In this document: positions 1 to 8,212 of the stretch, one piece after another
Layout: every line of letters begins with the position of its first letter
How positions within the stretch are numbered: the first letter of the stretch is position 1
Assembly (NCBI GenBank): GCA_012843025.1
Contig: DURT01000067.1
Location: 1 to 45,193 of the forward strand
Source: Tissierellia bacterium
GTDB lineage: Bacteria; Bacillota; Clostridia; Tissierellales; Sedimentibacteraceae
Length of the DNA stretch: 45,193 nucleotides
Direction: 5' to 3'
Program-made: the position numbers and the translations under genes
The notes under the pieces: model-generated
Database searches by the model: none
What the model was told of the DNA's origin: nothing
The model's input: only the letters and a program-made list of their open reading frames with translations

Positions 1-1062
1 GTAATTAAAGACCATTCCACCATAGGAGTGTTGGTAACTACAGACGGAAGTATAACAGATATTAACAGAGATAATTATATTATGGCAGAAGAAAGAGTGG
101 TAAGGGAGTTAAAAGAAATTAACAAACCCTTTGTAATTATACTAAATACCACCCATCCGGAGGATGAAAACACCAAAGCATTATCCCTTCAGTTAAAGGA
201 AAAGTATGATGCTCCAGTATTGGTTTTAGATTGTCTTAATCTGAAAACAGATGATGTAGAAGAAGTATTAGAAACTGTTCTATACGAATTCCCCATTAAG
301 GAAATTAACGTAGATTTGCCTAAATGGTTTGATGGCATGTCTTACGATTATTCCATTAAAAAGGATTTAATAGATATTTTAAGAAACGAATTTGAAAGTT
401 GTTACAGGTTAAGCGATTTTGATGGGGAAAATATATTCTCTGTGGAAAACGAGTATGTAGAAGATTACTATGTAAAAGATATTGAACTTGGTACAGGAAC
501 AATTAATTTAAAAATCGACTTGGATAATTCCTACTATTACAAGGTAATAAGTGAACTTTCTGGAGAAGAAATAACTGGAGAACATCAGATTTTAAAACTC
601 ATTGGAGATCTGTCAAGAATGAGAGACAGCTACAGCCGAGTTGAAGCAGCCATAGAAGATGCAAAAACTAAGGGCTACGGCTATGTAACTCCAACTATAA
701 GCGATATGACTATTGAAACTCCTGAAGTTTTCAAAGAAGGAGGCAGGTACGGAATTAAAATTAAAGCCCAGGCACCTTCCCTTCATATTTTCAGTGCAGG
801 AGTGGAGGCAGAAGTGGCACCAGTAATAGGGAATAAAGCTCAAAGTGAGGATTTCATAAGCTATCTTACAGAGCAGATGCAACAAAATCCACAAAGTATA
901 TGGGAAGCGGAAATGTTTGGTAAAACACTGTCAACTTTAGTAGAGGAACAGCTAAACACCAAGTTAACGGCAATGCCAGAAAATGCAAGAAAAAAACTAA
1001 AAAGGACCATTGAAAAAATAGTTAACGATGGCCAGGGAAGTATAATTTTCTTGATAATATAG
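1..1062 (+). CDS. spoIVA: Stage IV sporulation protein A (5'-truncated by window edge)
   Basis: The reading frame is open from base 1, so the N-terminus lies outside the window; about 353 C-terminal residues are visible of roughly 490 in the family. SpoIVA is the ATPase that polymerises on the outer forespore membrane and forms the base of the spore coat. The visible part starts inside the ATPase domain (VLVTTDGSITDINRDNY). It continues through the middle domain to the conserved C-terminal region (KGYGYVTPTISDMTIETPEV, then KKLKRTIEKIV), which in the family contacts the forespore membrane and SpoVM. The Walker A motif is upstream and not visible. The gene ends at a clear intrinsic terminator at 1128-1168. 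It is the best evidence that the organism makes endospores. Confidence 0.96.
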   Translation, partial: VIKDHSTIGVLVTTDGSITDINRDNYIMAEERVVRELKEINKPFVIILNTTHPEDENTKALSLQLKEKYDAPVLVLDCLNLKTDDVEEVLETVLYEFPIKEINVDLPKWFDGMSYDYSIKKDLIDILRNEFESCYRLSDFDGENIFSVENEYVEDYYVKDIELGTGTINLKIDLDNSYYYKVISELSGEEITGEHQILKLIGDLSRMRDSYSRVEAAIEDAKTKGYGYVTPTISDMTIETPEVFKEGGRYGIKIKAQAPSLHIFSAGVEAEVAPVIGNKAQSEDFISYLTEQMQQNPQSIWEAEMFGKTLSTLVEEQLNTKLTAMPENARKKLKRTIEKIVNDGQGSIIFLII

Positions 1063-1070
1063 ATGATTTA

Positions 1071-1103
1071 CCATATGTTCAAGAGATAGCGAAGAACATA
1101 TGG
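1071..1103. repeat. 10-bp inverted repeat downstream of spoIVA
   Basis: CCATATGTTC at 1071-1080 is perfectly repeated in inverse orientation at 1094-1103, with a 13-base spacer. It starts 9 bases after the spoIVA stop codon. No T-run follows on either strand, so it is not a terminator by itself. It could stabilise the 3' end of the mRNA or be a protein-binding site. Confidence 0.5.
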
Positions 1104-1127
1104 CTGGTAGGTCAATAACTAATAAAC

Positions 1128-1168
1128 ACAGGTTTTCTGTTTAAGAACATGAAAATCTGTTTTTTTTT
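1128..1168 (+). terminator. Intrinsic terminator of spoIVA
   Basis: The arms ACAGGTTTTC (1128-1137) and GAAAATCTGT (1151-1160) form a 10-bp stem with one G-U pair around a 13-base loop. A run of nine T (1160-1168) follows directly. Confidence 0.85.
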
Positions 1169-1252
1169 GATATAAAAAAATTAATTATGTCATATATATA
1201 GATTTCTTTTAATAATTATTGGAATATTTATAAGGGGAGGAGCATATATAGC

Positions 1253-1282
1253 TTGCACATTTTATGAAAATCATGTTATAAT
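1253..1282 (+). promoter_or_regulatory. SigA-type promoter for the HlyD/yggS/sepF operon
   Basis: TTGCAC (1253-1258) and TATAAT (1277-1282) are separated by 18 bases. A TG one base before the -10 makes it an extended -10 element (TGTTATAAT). It lies about 58 bases upstream of the GTG start at 1341. Confidence 0.75.
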
Positions 1283-1340
1283 ATAGCTATTATACAAGAA
1301 GTTGCAAATTGTTTATTATTATGAAATATGGGGTTAAGAA

Positions 1341-2570
1341 GTGGCAAGAAAAAATTTCGGTTTAAAGAATTTCTTCTTTTCTTTTGCAACGGTTGTAATA
1401 GCCATTTATATATTTAAAAATTTTCAGGTATCTGCCCAATTCATGGTAGCAGAAAACGGAGTATTGGAGGATATTATTAAGGCTGAAGGAATTATTGTAA
1501 AGGATGAGGTAGTATATAGAGCAAACCTTGAGGGTACAGCTTTATACTACTTGGAAGAAGGAACAAAAGTCAGGAAAGGTCAGCTAATTGCAGAAATCAA
1601 CACAGAGGGAGATTCTGAGGAAATAATAAGACAGATTGCAGAAATTCAGTCAGCCATAGATAATAAAGAAAAGGGAGAACAGGGTTTATCTACGGAAAAC
1701 CTTACTGTATTTGAAAAGGAAATACAATTATGCATACTAAACAATGATTTAGAAAATATGTACAATATAGTTGGACAAGTAAATAATGGTTCTATAAGTA
1801 TTTCTTCCATATATGATGATTATACCCTTGCACAGCTTAAGGAAATGAAGAATAGCCTCGTGGAGAGTGGTTCAACCAACAGAATACCCTACTATTCCTC
1901 TATAGCAGGAATAATATCATATAAAACAGATGGTTTAGAGGATATTTACAAGTTTGAAAATGTAAAGGAATTGACCCCTAGTAGTACTCTCAGACTCAAT
2001 TATACCATAAGTGAAAAAAAGAAAAAGATACATAAAGATGAAGAAGTTTTCAAAATTATAAGGAACTTTGAATATTATATTGCTGCAACGGTAGATAATG
2101 AAAAAGCAAAGCTTTTTGAAGAAAATAAATATGTAAAAGTTAGAATACTTTCAGAGGGAGAGGAATTTGAAGTCTGGGGTTATATAGAAAAAATTAATTA
2201 TGGCAGCGAACAGTCAGTTTTAATATTGTTTTTTGATGATTATTTTTATAAAATATATGATAAGAGATATATTAACTTAGAGCTAATAACCGCTATACAT
2301 GAAGGGATAAAAATAAAAAACCAGGCATTGATAGAAAAAGACGGTGTGATGGGAGCCTACGTCCAAGATGCCAGCAATATTATTAAATTCTTCCCTGTTG
2401 AAATATTAGGGAGTAATGAAGAATATTCAATAATTTCACTGGGAGATTTTGTGGCAGCAAATGAAAGAAGGACTATAACCCTTGGAACAGATATATATCC
2501 TACAATAAAAATATTTGACAAAGTAATCTTAGAACCGGATAAAGTTTACGAAGGTCAAATAGTAGATTAG
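1341..2570 (+). CDS. HlyD-like membrane-anchored adaptor protein
   Basis: This 409-residue protein has one N-terminal membrane segment (about residues 10-25) and a large extracytoplasmic part. Around residues 45-95 there is a biotinyl/lipoyl-like beta-barrel segment with the HlyD-type pattern of an early strand pair and a GTKVRKGQLIAEI turn. The middle (about 100-150) is helical, and C-terminal strands resemble the adaptor barrel. HlyD-family proteins usually bridge a transporter to the outside, but no transporter gene is adjacent. Clostridial genomes often carry such a gene next to yggS-sepF. The start is GTG at 1341, with GGGG about 7 bases upstream and a good promoter at 1253-1282. A role in envelope assembly or division is inferred from position only. 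Confidence 0.75.
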   Translation: MARKNFGLKNFFFSFATVVIAIYIFKNFQVSAQFMVAENGVLEDIIKAEGIIVKDEVVYRANLEGTALYYLEEGTKVRKGQLIAEINTEGDSEEIIRQIAEIQSAIDNKEKGEQGLSTENLTVFEKEIQLCILNNDLENMYNIVGQVNNGSISISSIYDDYTLAQLKEMKNSLVESGSTNRIPYYSSIAGIISYKTDGLEDIYKFENVKELTPSSTLRLNYTISEKKKKIHKDEEVFKIIRNFEYYIAATVDNEKAKLFEENKYVKVRILSEGEEFEVWGYIEKINYGSEQSVLILFFDDYFYKIYDKRYINLELITAIHEGIKIKNQALIEKDGVMGAYVQDASNIIKFFPVEILGSNEEYSIISLGDFVAANERRTITLGTDIYPTIKIFDKVILEPDKVYEGQIVD

Positions 2571-2581
2571 GAGGACAAAAG

Positions 2582-3283
2582 TTGAGCATTAAAGAGAATG
2601 TTGACATTATTTTAAAGAGAATAGAAGAAAGTGCAAAGAAATCAGGTAGGGATTTTAGAGATATAACGGTAATTGCTGTTTCGAAAACAGTTGATGCTCA
2701 AAGGGCTAAGGAAGCTGTAGAGTCAGGAATAATAAACCTTGGAGAAAACAGAGTACAGGAATTGGTGAAGAAGTACGAGGAGTTAAAGGATACCAATGTT
2801 AAATGGCATATGATAGGCCATTTACAAAGGAACAAGGTAAAATACATAATAGATAAAGTGGAAATGATTCATTCTGTGGAAAGTTTGTCTCTTGCTGAGG
2901 AAATAAATAAAAGGGCAGCTCAAAAAAATCTACTATGCAAAGTATTGATTGAACTGAATATTGGAGGAGAAGAAAGCAAGTTTGGTATAAGTGAGGACAG
3001 TATTTATGAATTTTTAAAATCCATGGAGGATTTTGAAAATATAAAAGTAATGGGATTAATGACAGTAGCCCCATTTTCTGAAAACCCAGAAGATGTAAGG
3101 TGGGTTTTTAGAAAAATGAAGAATATATTTGACGAAATTTCGGGTATGAACTATAAAAATACCCAAATGAAGTATTTGTCAATGGGCATGACAAATGATT
3201 TTGAAATTGCTATTGAAGAAGGCGCAAATATTATCCGTATAGGAACAGCAATTTTTGGAGCAAGAGAATACAAGGAGGATTAG
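2582..3283 (+). CDS. YggS/YlmE family pyridoxal phosphate homeostasis protein
   Basis: This 233-residue protein matches the YggS/PROSC family, a single-domain fold-type III PLP protein that controls the PLP pool and has no known catalytic activity. The PLP-binding lysine is K35 in VIAVSKTV. Other family motifs are LGENRVQE, WHMIGHLQRNK, a VESLSLAEEI helix and the C-terminal LSMGMTNDFEIAIEEGANIIRIG. It starts at TTG 2582, preceded by AGGAGG. It is 11 bases after the HlyD-like gene and one base before sepF, which is the usual clustering with sepF in Firmicutes (ylmE-ylmF). Confidence 0.93.
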   Translation: MSIKENVDIILKRIEESAKKSGRDFRDITVIAVSKTVDAQRAKEAVESGIINLGENRVQELVKKYEELKDTNVKWHMIGHLQRNKVKYIIDKVEMIHSVESLSLAEEINKRAAQKNLLCKVLIELNIGGEESKFGISEDSIYEFLKSMEDFENIKVMGLMTVAPFSENPEDVRWVFRKMKNIFDEISGMNYKNTQMKYLSMGMTNDFEIAIEEGANIIRIGTAIFGAREYKED

Positions 3284-3284
3284 T

Positions 3285-3725
3285 ATGGGCATGATAAACA
3301 GAGTAAAAGACTTCATAGGCATCACAGACTTGGAAGATGATTATGAAGAGGAGGATGTTGTTTCTGAAAATAATTTGGAGAGCAACAGAAGTGAAAGAAT
3401 GGAAACTTTTTCAAGAAAAAACAATGTAATTAAAGTTCATTCAAACACAGATATGAAAGTCTTCATAAGTGAGCCTGAAAAATATGAAGACTGCACTAAA
3501 GCTGTAGATGAACTTAAGAACAGAAAGGTTGTAGTTCTAAATATTGAAGGGCTGGAATTAGAAAACCAAAAACAAATTTTTGAGTTTATTAAAGGTGCAG
3601 TATATGCTTTAGAAGCAAGCATACAGAAGGTTTCTAACGGAATTTTTGTTATAGCTCCCAGCAATGTACAGATTGATGGAAGACTAAGAGACAGATATGA
3701 AAGGAATTACTACTTCGGAAGGTAA
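3285..3725 (+). CDS. sepF: Cell division protein SepF
   Basis: This is a 146-residue FtsZ-binding and membrane-tethering division protein. The N-terminal MGMINRVKDFIG is the amphipathic membrane-targeting helix. An acidic linker (about residues 15-40) follows, then the alpha/beta core with VVVLNIEGLE and the terminal GIFVIAPSNV strand that mediates dimer and ring formation. The ATG at 3285 is chosen because it gives the canonical N-terminus and follows AAGGAGG. An in-frame upstream TTG at 3255 lies inside yggS and is rejected. Confidence 0.93.
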   Translation: MGMINRVKDFIGITDLEDDYEEEDVVSENNLESNRSERMETFSRKNNVIKVHSNTDMKVFISEPEKYEDCTKAVDELKNRKVVVLNIEGLELENQKQIFEFIKGAVYALEASIQKVSNGIFVIAPSNVQIDGRLRDRYERNYYFGR

Positions 3726-3734
3726 GGAGCATAT

Positions 3735-3998
3735 ATGTTTTATTCTATTAAGATAGCTCTCGGACTACTATTCAGAATCATGGATTCTTTAATATTAGTG
3801 AGGGTGATACTATCATTTTTCCCAACCCTACATTCTTCAAGAATTTCCTACTTTATCTATCAGATGACGGAGCCTATATTGGTTCCTTGTAGGTCAATTT
3901 TAGATAGACTAGGATTAGGCATGGGAATGTTAGATTTTTCTCCATTATTGGCAATAATACTATTAAACTTATTACAAACTATAGTGGGCGCACTGTAA
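3735..3998 (+). CDS. YggT family (YlmG) membrane protein
   Basis: This 87-residue integral membrane protein has two hydrophobic segments (about residues 8-28 and 62-85). Between them is the family motif region with PILVPCRSILDR preceded by YQMTEP. YggT/YlmG proteins sit in the sepF neighbourhood in Gram-positive bacteria and are linked to envelope or division functions, without an established biochemical activity. It is 9 bases after sepF and appears to be in the same transcript. It is followed by a long hairpin at 4001-4047. Confidence 0.9.
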   Translation: MFYSIKIALGLLFRIMDSLILVRVILSFFPTLHSSRISYFIYQMTEPILVPCRSILDRLGLGMGMLDFSPLLAIILLNLLQTIVGAL

Positions 3999-4000
3999 GC

Positions 4001-4047
4001 TGACCTCCCATTTTTCCGACCGGAGGGAGATAAAAATGGGGAGGTCA
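4001..4047 (+). repeat. Long hairpin between ylmG and ylmH
   Basis: TGACCTCCC-ATTTTT (4001-4015) pairs with AAAAATGGGGAGGTCA (4032-4047): 15 bp with one bulged G and a 16-base loop. No T-run follows, so an intrinsic terminator is unlikely. The loop contains GGAGGGAG, which could compete for the CCTCCC arm. It sits 27 bases before the ylmH start and could be an RNA processing or attenuation site. Confidence 0.6.
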
Positions 4048-4073
4048 TTTGCAACGACGACCCAGGGAGAAAT

Positions 4074-4856
4074 ATGAAGGATTTAGAGAAATATCTTAGT
4101 TTTATTAAGGATGAAGAAGCAAAAAATACAGTTAAGAAAATTGCCCGTAAGGGTATAGTGGTTAATAAAAATTACGTACCTGAAGTTACGGAATTTATAA
4201 ACCCCCATCTTGTGCAGTTATGTATACCTGTAATACAAAATAATGTTAAATTTGAAATTTTCCCCTCATTTGAACAAAGTGAGAGGAAAGTTTTCATTTT
4301 ATACCCAGAATACTGTGAAAAACCGGAAGTTAATGATTTTCTTTGTGGAATTCGAATACATAATAAGTCTAAATTCAAAAAATTAAACCACAGAGACTAC
4401 TTAGGAGCTTTAATGTCCTTAGGAATCGAAAGAAAAAGGGTGGGGGATATTTACGTTTATGAAACATATGGAGATATAGTTGTCCATACAGATATTGCTG
4501 ATTATATAATTTATAATTTGGATAAAATAGGACGTAATAAGGTAGAAGGTGAAATAATAAAAGTTGAAGAAGTAAGCTACAAGGAACAGGAGCATGTTCT
4601 TATGGAAATCCATAGTTCCTCCATGCGTATTGACAATATTGTAAAACATATTACAAATTCCTCTAGGGAGAAAGCTTCAAATATTATAAAGTCAGGAAAT
4701 GTAAAAGTAAACTTCCTTCCTGAAGATAGAGTAAGCATTGAACTAAAGGAAGGTGACTTGTTGTCAATAAGTAAGGAGGGACGTTTTAAGATACATAAAA
4801 TTAAAGGAAAGACAAGAAGCGGTAGAATAAAAATCGAAATAAAGCAATACATTTAA
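4074..4856 (+). CDS. ylmH: YlmH family RNA-binding protein (S4 domain)
   Basis: This 260-residue protein has a C-terminal S4 RNA-binding domain (about residues 183-245, with SSMRIDNIVKHITNSSREKA and the turn SGNVKVNF). The N-terminal two-thirds is typical of YlmH. YlmH has been implicated in ribosome-associated quality control in Bacillus, where it acts on stalled 50S-peptidyl-tRNA complexes alongside RqcH. An rqcH gene is also in this window (8213-9958). The start ATG 4074 follows GGGAG. In many Gram-positive bacteria divIVA follows ylmH, but here lspA follows after 12 bases. Confidence 0.9.
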   Translation: MKDLEKYLSFIKDEEAKNTVKKIARKGIVVNKNYVPEVTEFINPHLVQLCIPVIQNNVKFEIFPSFEQSERKVFILYPEYCEKPEVNDFLCGIRIHNKSKFKKLNHRDYLGALMSLGIERKRVGDIYVYETYGDIVVHTDIADYIIYNLDKIGRNKVEGEIIKVEEVSYKEQEHVLMEIHSSSMRIDNIVKHITNSSREKASNIIKSGNVKVNFLPEDRVSIELKEGDLLSISKEGRFKIHKIKGKTRSGRIKIEIKQYI

Positions 4857-4868
4857 CAAGGAGAATAA

Positions 4869-5354
4869 ATGAATACTATCAATGGAATTGTTTTTATATT
4901 ATCTATAATATTAGACCAAGTTACTAAAATATGGGCGGCAAAGGTACTTAAATATGGGGAATCAATTAAAATTACAGAAAATTTCCTTCGACTGACCTAT
5001 GCGGAAAACAAGGGCGCTGCCTTTAGTATACTACAGAACCAAAGATGGTTTTTTATAATCGTTACTATAATAGTGCTTATATTTTTAGGATATATGTATT
5101 TCAGAACAAAAAATCTTAATAAATGGGCTAAGTTTTCCATAGCTATGACGGCAGGAGGTGCTATAGGTAACTTTATTGACAGGGTAAGATTAGGATATGT
5201 TATTGACTTTATAGATGTAAGGTTTGGTAACTTTTATAATTTTCCAATTTTCAACATAGCCGATAGTTTTGTAGTTTGTGGAGCCATACTAATGGTTTTG
5301 TTAGTTTTGTTAAATAAGTTTGAAATGAGTGAAGAAAATGATGGATCCCAATAA
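4869..5354 (+). CDS. lspA: Lipoprotein signal peptidase (signal peptidase II)
   Basis: LspA is a 161-residue aspartyl membrane peptidase that cleaves lipoprotein signal peptides after lipidation. It has four hydrophobic segments (about residues 4-20, 60-77, 88-104 and 130-148). The catalytic aspartates are D104 in GNFIDR and D132 in FNIADSF. The conserved motif NKGAAFSIL is present near residue 48. The start ATG 4869 follows CAAGGAG. Its end overlaps the start of the following rluD-family gene, which indicates translational coupling. Confidence 0.95.
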   Translation: MNTINGIVFILSIILDQVTKIWAAKVLKYGESIKITENFLRLTYAENKGAAFSILQNQRWFFIIVTIIVLIFLGYMYFRTKNLNKWAKFSIAMTAGGAIGNFIDRVRLGYVIDFIDVRFGNFYNFPIFNIADSFVVCGAILMVLLVLLNKFEMSEENDGSQ

Positions 5355-6297
5355 GTTTATAGACATGAATTTTGAAGACGATGAGGAAAAAGAAATAATA
5401 GTTATTTCAGAAGAAGAAAATCAAAGAATAGATGTTTATCTAACTAAAAAGTTACCGGACTTTTCAAGAAATTCCATTCAGAAACTAATAACAGAGGGAA
5501 ATATTACAGTCAATAAAAGGGAAATAAAACCGAATTATAAAGTTAAAATAAACGATTTGATTGAAGTTGTCATACCTCCGCCGGAAATATTGGATGTAGT
5601 TCCGGAAAATATCCCCTTAGATATTGTTTACCAGGACAATGATTTGGCAGTAATAGACAAACCTCAGGGTATGGTAGTTCATCCGGCACCGGGAAATTAT
5701 TCAGGAACTTTGGTTAATGCACTTATGTACCATCTAAATAATCTATCTTCAATTAATGGAGTTTTACGCCCTGGAATAGTCCATAGGTTGGATAAAGACA
5801 CCTCTGGTCTTATGTTGGTAGCAAAAAACGATTTATCCCATAAACATTTAGCTCAGGCTTTAAAGGAACATTCTATTAAGAGGATATACTATGGATTAGT
5901 AGAGGGAAATATTAAAGAAGAAGAAGGTACAATTAACGCACCCTTGGGAAGAAGCGAAAAAGACAGAAAAAAGCGGGCGGTAACCTACAAAAACAGCAAG
6001 GAAGCAATTACTCATTACAAAGTATTAAAGAGATACGGAAAATACACCCTGGCAAAGTTTAAATTAGAAACAGGTAGAACTCATCAAATACGGGTTCATA
6101 TGAAGTACCTGGGTCATCCCTTGGTTGGAGATGCAGTTTACGGAAGCAAGTCGAATAAGTTCAGGCTGGAGGGACAGCTGCTTCACTCAAAAACTTTGGG
6201 ATTTGTACATCCCACTAGAAAAAACTACATGGAATTTAACTCACAATTGCCGGATTATTTTTTAAAAGTATTAAAAATACTTGATCAAGAAGGATAA
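5338..6297 (+). CDS. RluA/RluD family pseudouridine synthase
   Basis: This enzyme of about 319 residues isomerises uridine to pseudouridine in large-subunit rRNA. It has an N-terminal S4 domain (about residues 28-85) and a catalytic domain with HRLDKDTSGLML, where D152 is the catalytic aspartate. It also has IDKPQGMVVHPAPG and the C-terminal TGRTHQIRVHMKYLGHP motif. In-frame starts are GTG 5329, ATG 5338 and ATG 5341; the ATGs have a weak GAGTGAAG element upstream and are preferred. It overlaps lspA by 17 bases. This lspA-rluD arrangement is common in Firmicutes. The exact target uridine cannot be read from sequence, so no gene symbol is given. Confidence 0.93.
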   Translation: MMDPNKFIDMNFEDDEEKEIIVISEEENQRIDVYLTKKLPDFSRNSIQKLITEGNITVNKREIKPNYKVKINDLIEVVIPPPEILDVVPENIPLDIVYQDNDLAVIDKPQGMVVHPAPGNYSGTLVNALMYHLNNLSSINGVLRPGIVHRLDKDTSGLMLVAKNDLSHKHLAQALKEHSIKRIYYGLVEGNIKEEEGTINAPLGRSEKDRKKRAVTYKNSKEAITHYKVLKRYGKYTLAKFKLETGRTHQIRVHMKYLGHPLVGDAVYGSKSNKFRLEGQLLHSKTLGFVHPTRKNYMEFNSQLPDYFLKVLKILDQEG

Positions 6298-6301
6298 TTA
6301 A

Positions 6302-6850
<549 letters not shown>

Positions 6851-6860
6851 GGAGGAGCCT

Positions 6861-8207
6861 ATGGTTTTAACAAAGGAACAGTCTAGCCGCTATTTAAGGC
6901 ATATTATAATACCAGAAATAAGGGACCAGGGGCAAAAAAAGCTCCTAGAGGCCTCTGTTTCTATTTATGGAGAAAACGTTAAAGAACTATTTTCCTTGGT
7001 ACTATATTTAACTGCAATGGGAATTGGACAAGTTAATTGTTATTTTCAAAAGGATGATGGAGTTGCTTTATTAATATCTCAAGCAAAAGATTTAAATACA
7101 GATGTAAGAATAGAATTAATCAGGGATAAATCCCCGGAATCAAATTTTAGAATAGTGTTAGGCAGTCCCCCTTTTATTAAAAGAATTTCTAAACATCTAT
7201 TAAAAGACAACTTTGTTCCTACATTATTCTCCCTGGTAAAGCAATGGAAATTTGCTCTTAATTTATTGAGAGATTCAGAGGATATGTTGGAATTCATTGA
7301 ATTACTTCCTGAAGAGGAAGGAGAATGGGATATATCTTTTCCTTTCCTATTGTCTGGAGCCCTTTGTTCCATTGAGGCAGTTAAAGAAATTTTAAATATT
7401 GGAAATAAGTTAGAAAAAATACTCTCCTTTGATTTATTAAACTTGGATATTAAAGACTACCATAAAAGTGAAAGTATTAAAGCTATAAAGAGTATTAACA
7501 GTGAGTACGAAAAACCTACTGATATTTCCCAAGGAAAAATATTGGTGGTTGGTGCAGGAGGATTAGGTTCCCCCGTATCCATTGCTTTGACTATGATAGG
7601 AGTAGGGACAATAGGACTTTTAGATTTTGACGTGGTGGAGTTAAGTAACTTAAACAGACAGGTACTTCATTCTACATCCCGTATAGGAATGCTTAAGGCG
7701 GAATCTGCCAAATACATACTGAAAAAATTAAATCCACAAATTAAAATTAATACACATAATGTAAACTTAACAAAAGAAAATGCCATTGAAATTATTAAAG
7801 AATATGATCTAGTAATTGCAGCTGTTGATAATATTGAAACCAGATACTTATTAAATGATGCCTGTTATTTTTTGAAGAAGCCTTTAATTGAATCTGGTAT
7901 ATTAAGGTTCCACGGAACTAGTACAACTATTATACCTGAAAAAGGTCATTGTTATCGCTGCTTATATCCAAACATTGATGGGATGTCCCTTAAGGCACCT
8001 GGTATTTTAGGGGCTGTGCCAGGAGTAATGGGCTTAATAGAAGCTTTGGAAGCGTACAAAGTTATTACAGGAACAGGTACAACATTAAAGAACAAATTGT
8101 TGCTTTTTGACGGATTGGATATGGAATTTGACATAATTAAGATAGAAAAAAATCCTGAATGCCCCATATGTGGTGAAAATCCAACTATTACAAAGCTTCA
8201 GGATTAA
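6861..8207 (+). CDS. ThiF/MoeB/HesA-type E1-like protein with a tandem degenerate and active domain
   Basis: This 448-residue protein has two E1-like halves. The C-terminal half (about 224-448) is a complete adenylation domain. It has the glycine-rich loop GAGGLGSP (231-238), D255/D257, NLNRQ with R266, K279, D323 followed by R328, and two Cys pairs (C364/C367 and C434/C437) for structural zinc. The N-terminal half starts with the MoeB-type helix SRYLRHIIIPEI (9-20), but has VSIYGEN in place of the nucleotide loop. It ends with LLSGALCSIEAVKEILNI (163-180), which mirrors GAVPGVMGLIEALEAYKV (384-401). The Cys used by ThiF before the AGV-like motif is not present. No ThiS/MoaD-like partner is adjacent. 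The substrate is unknown. Confidence 0.82.
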   Translation: MVLTKEQSSRYLRHIIIPEIRDQGQKKLLEASVSIYGENVKELFSLVLYLTAMGIGQVNCYFQKDDGVALLISQAKDLNTDVRIELIRDKSPESNFRIVLGSPPFIKRISKHLLKDNFVPTLFSLVKQWKFALNLLRDSEDMLEFIELLPEEEGEWDISFPFLLSGALCSIEAVKEILNIGNKLEKILSFDLLNLDIKDYHKSESIKAIKSINSEYEKPTDISQGKILVVGAGGLGSPVSIALTMIGVGTIGLLDFDVVELSNLNRQVLHSTSRIGMLKAESAKYILKKLNPQIKINTHNVNLTKENAIEIIKEYDLVIAAVDNIETRYLLNDACYFLKKPLIESGILRFHGTSTTIIPEKGHCYRCLYPNIDGMSLKAPGILGAVPGVMGLIEALEAYKVITGTGTTLKNKLLLFDGLDMEFDIIKIEKNPECPICGENPTITKLQD

Positions 8208-8212
8208 GGTAA

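Noticed and set aside
4001-4047. Hairpin as an intrinsic terminator
   Set aside because: No T-run follows on the plus strand and ylmH, a same-strand neighbour, starts 27 bases later; it was kept as a hairpin of unknown role.
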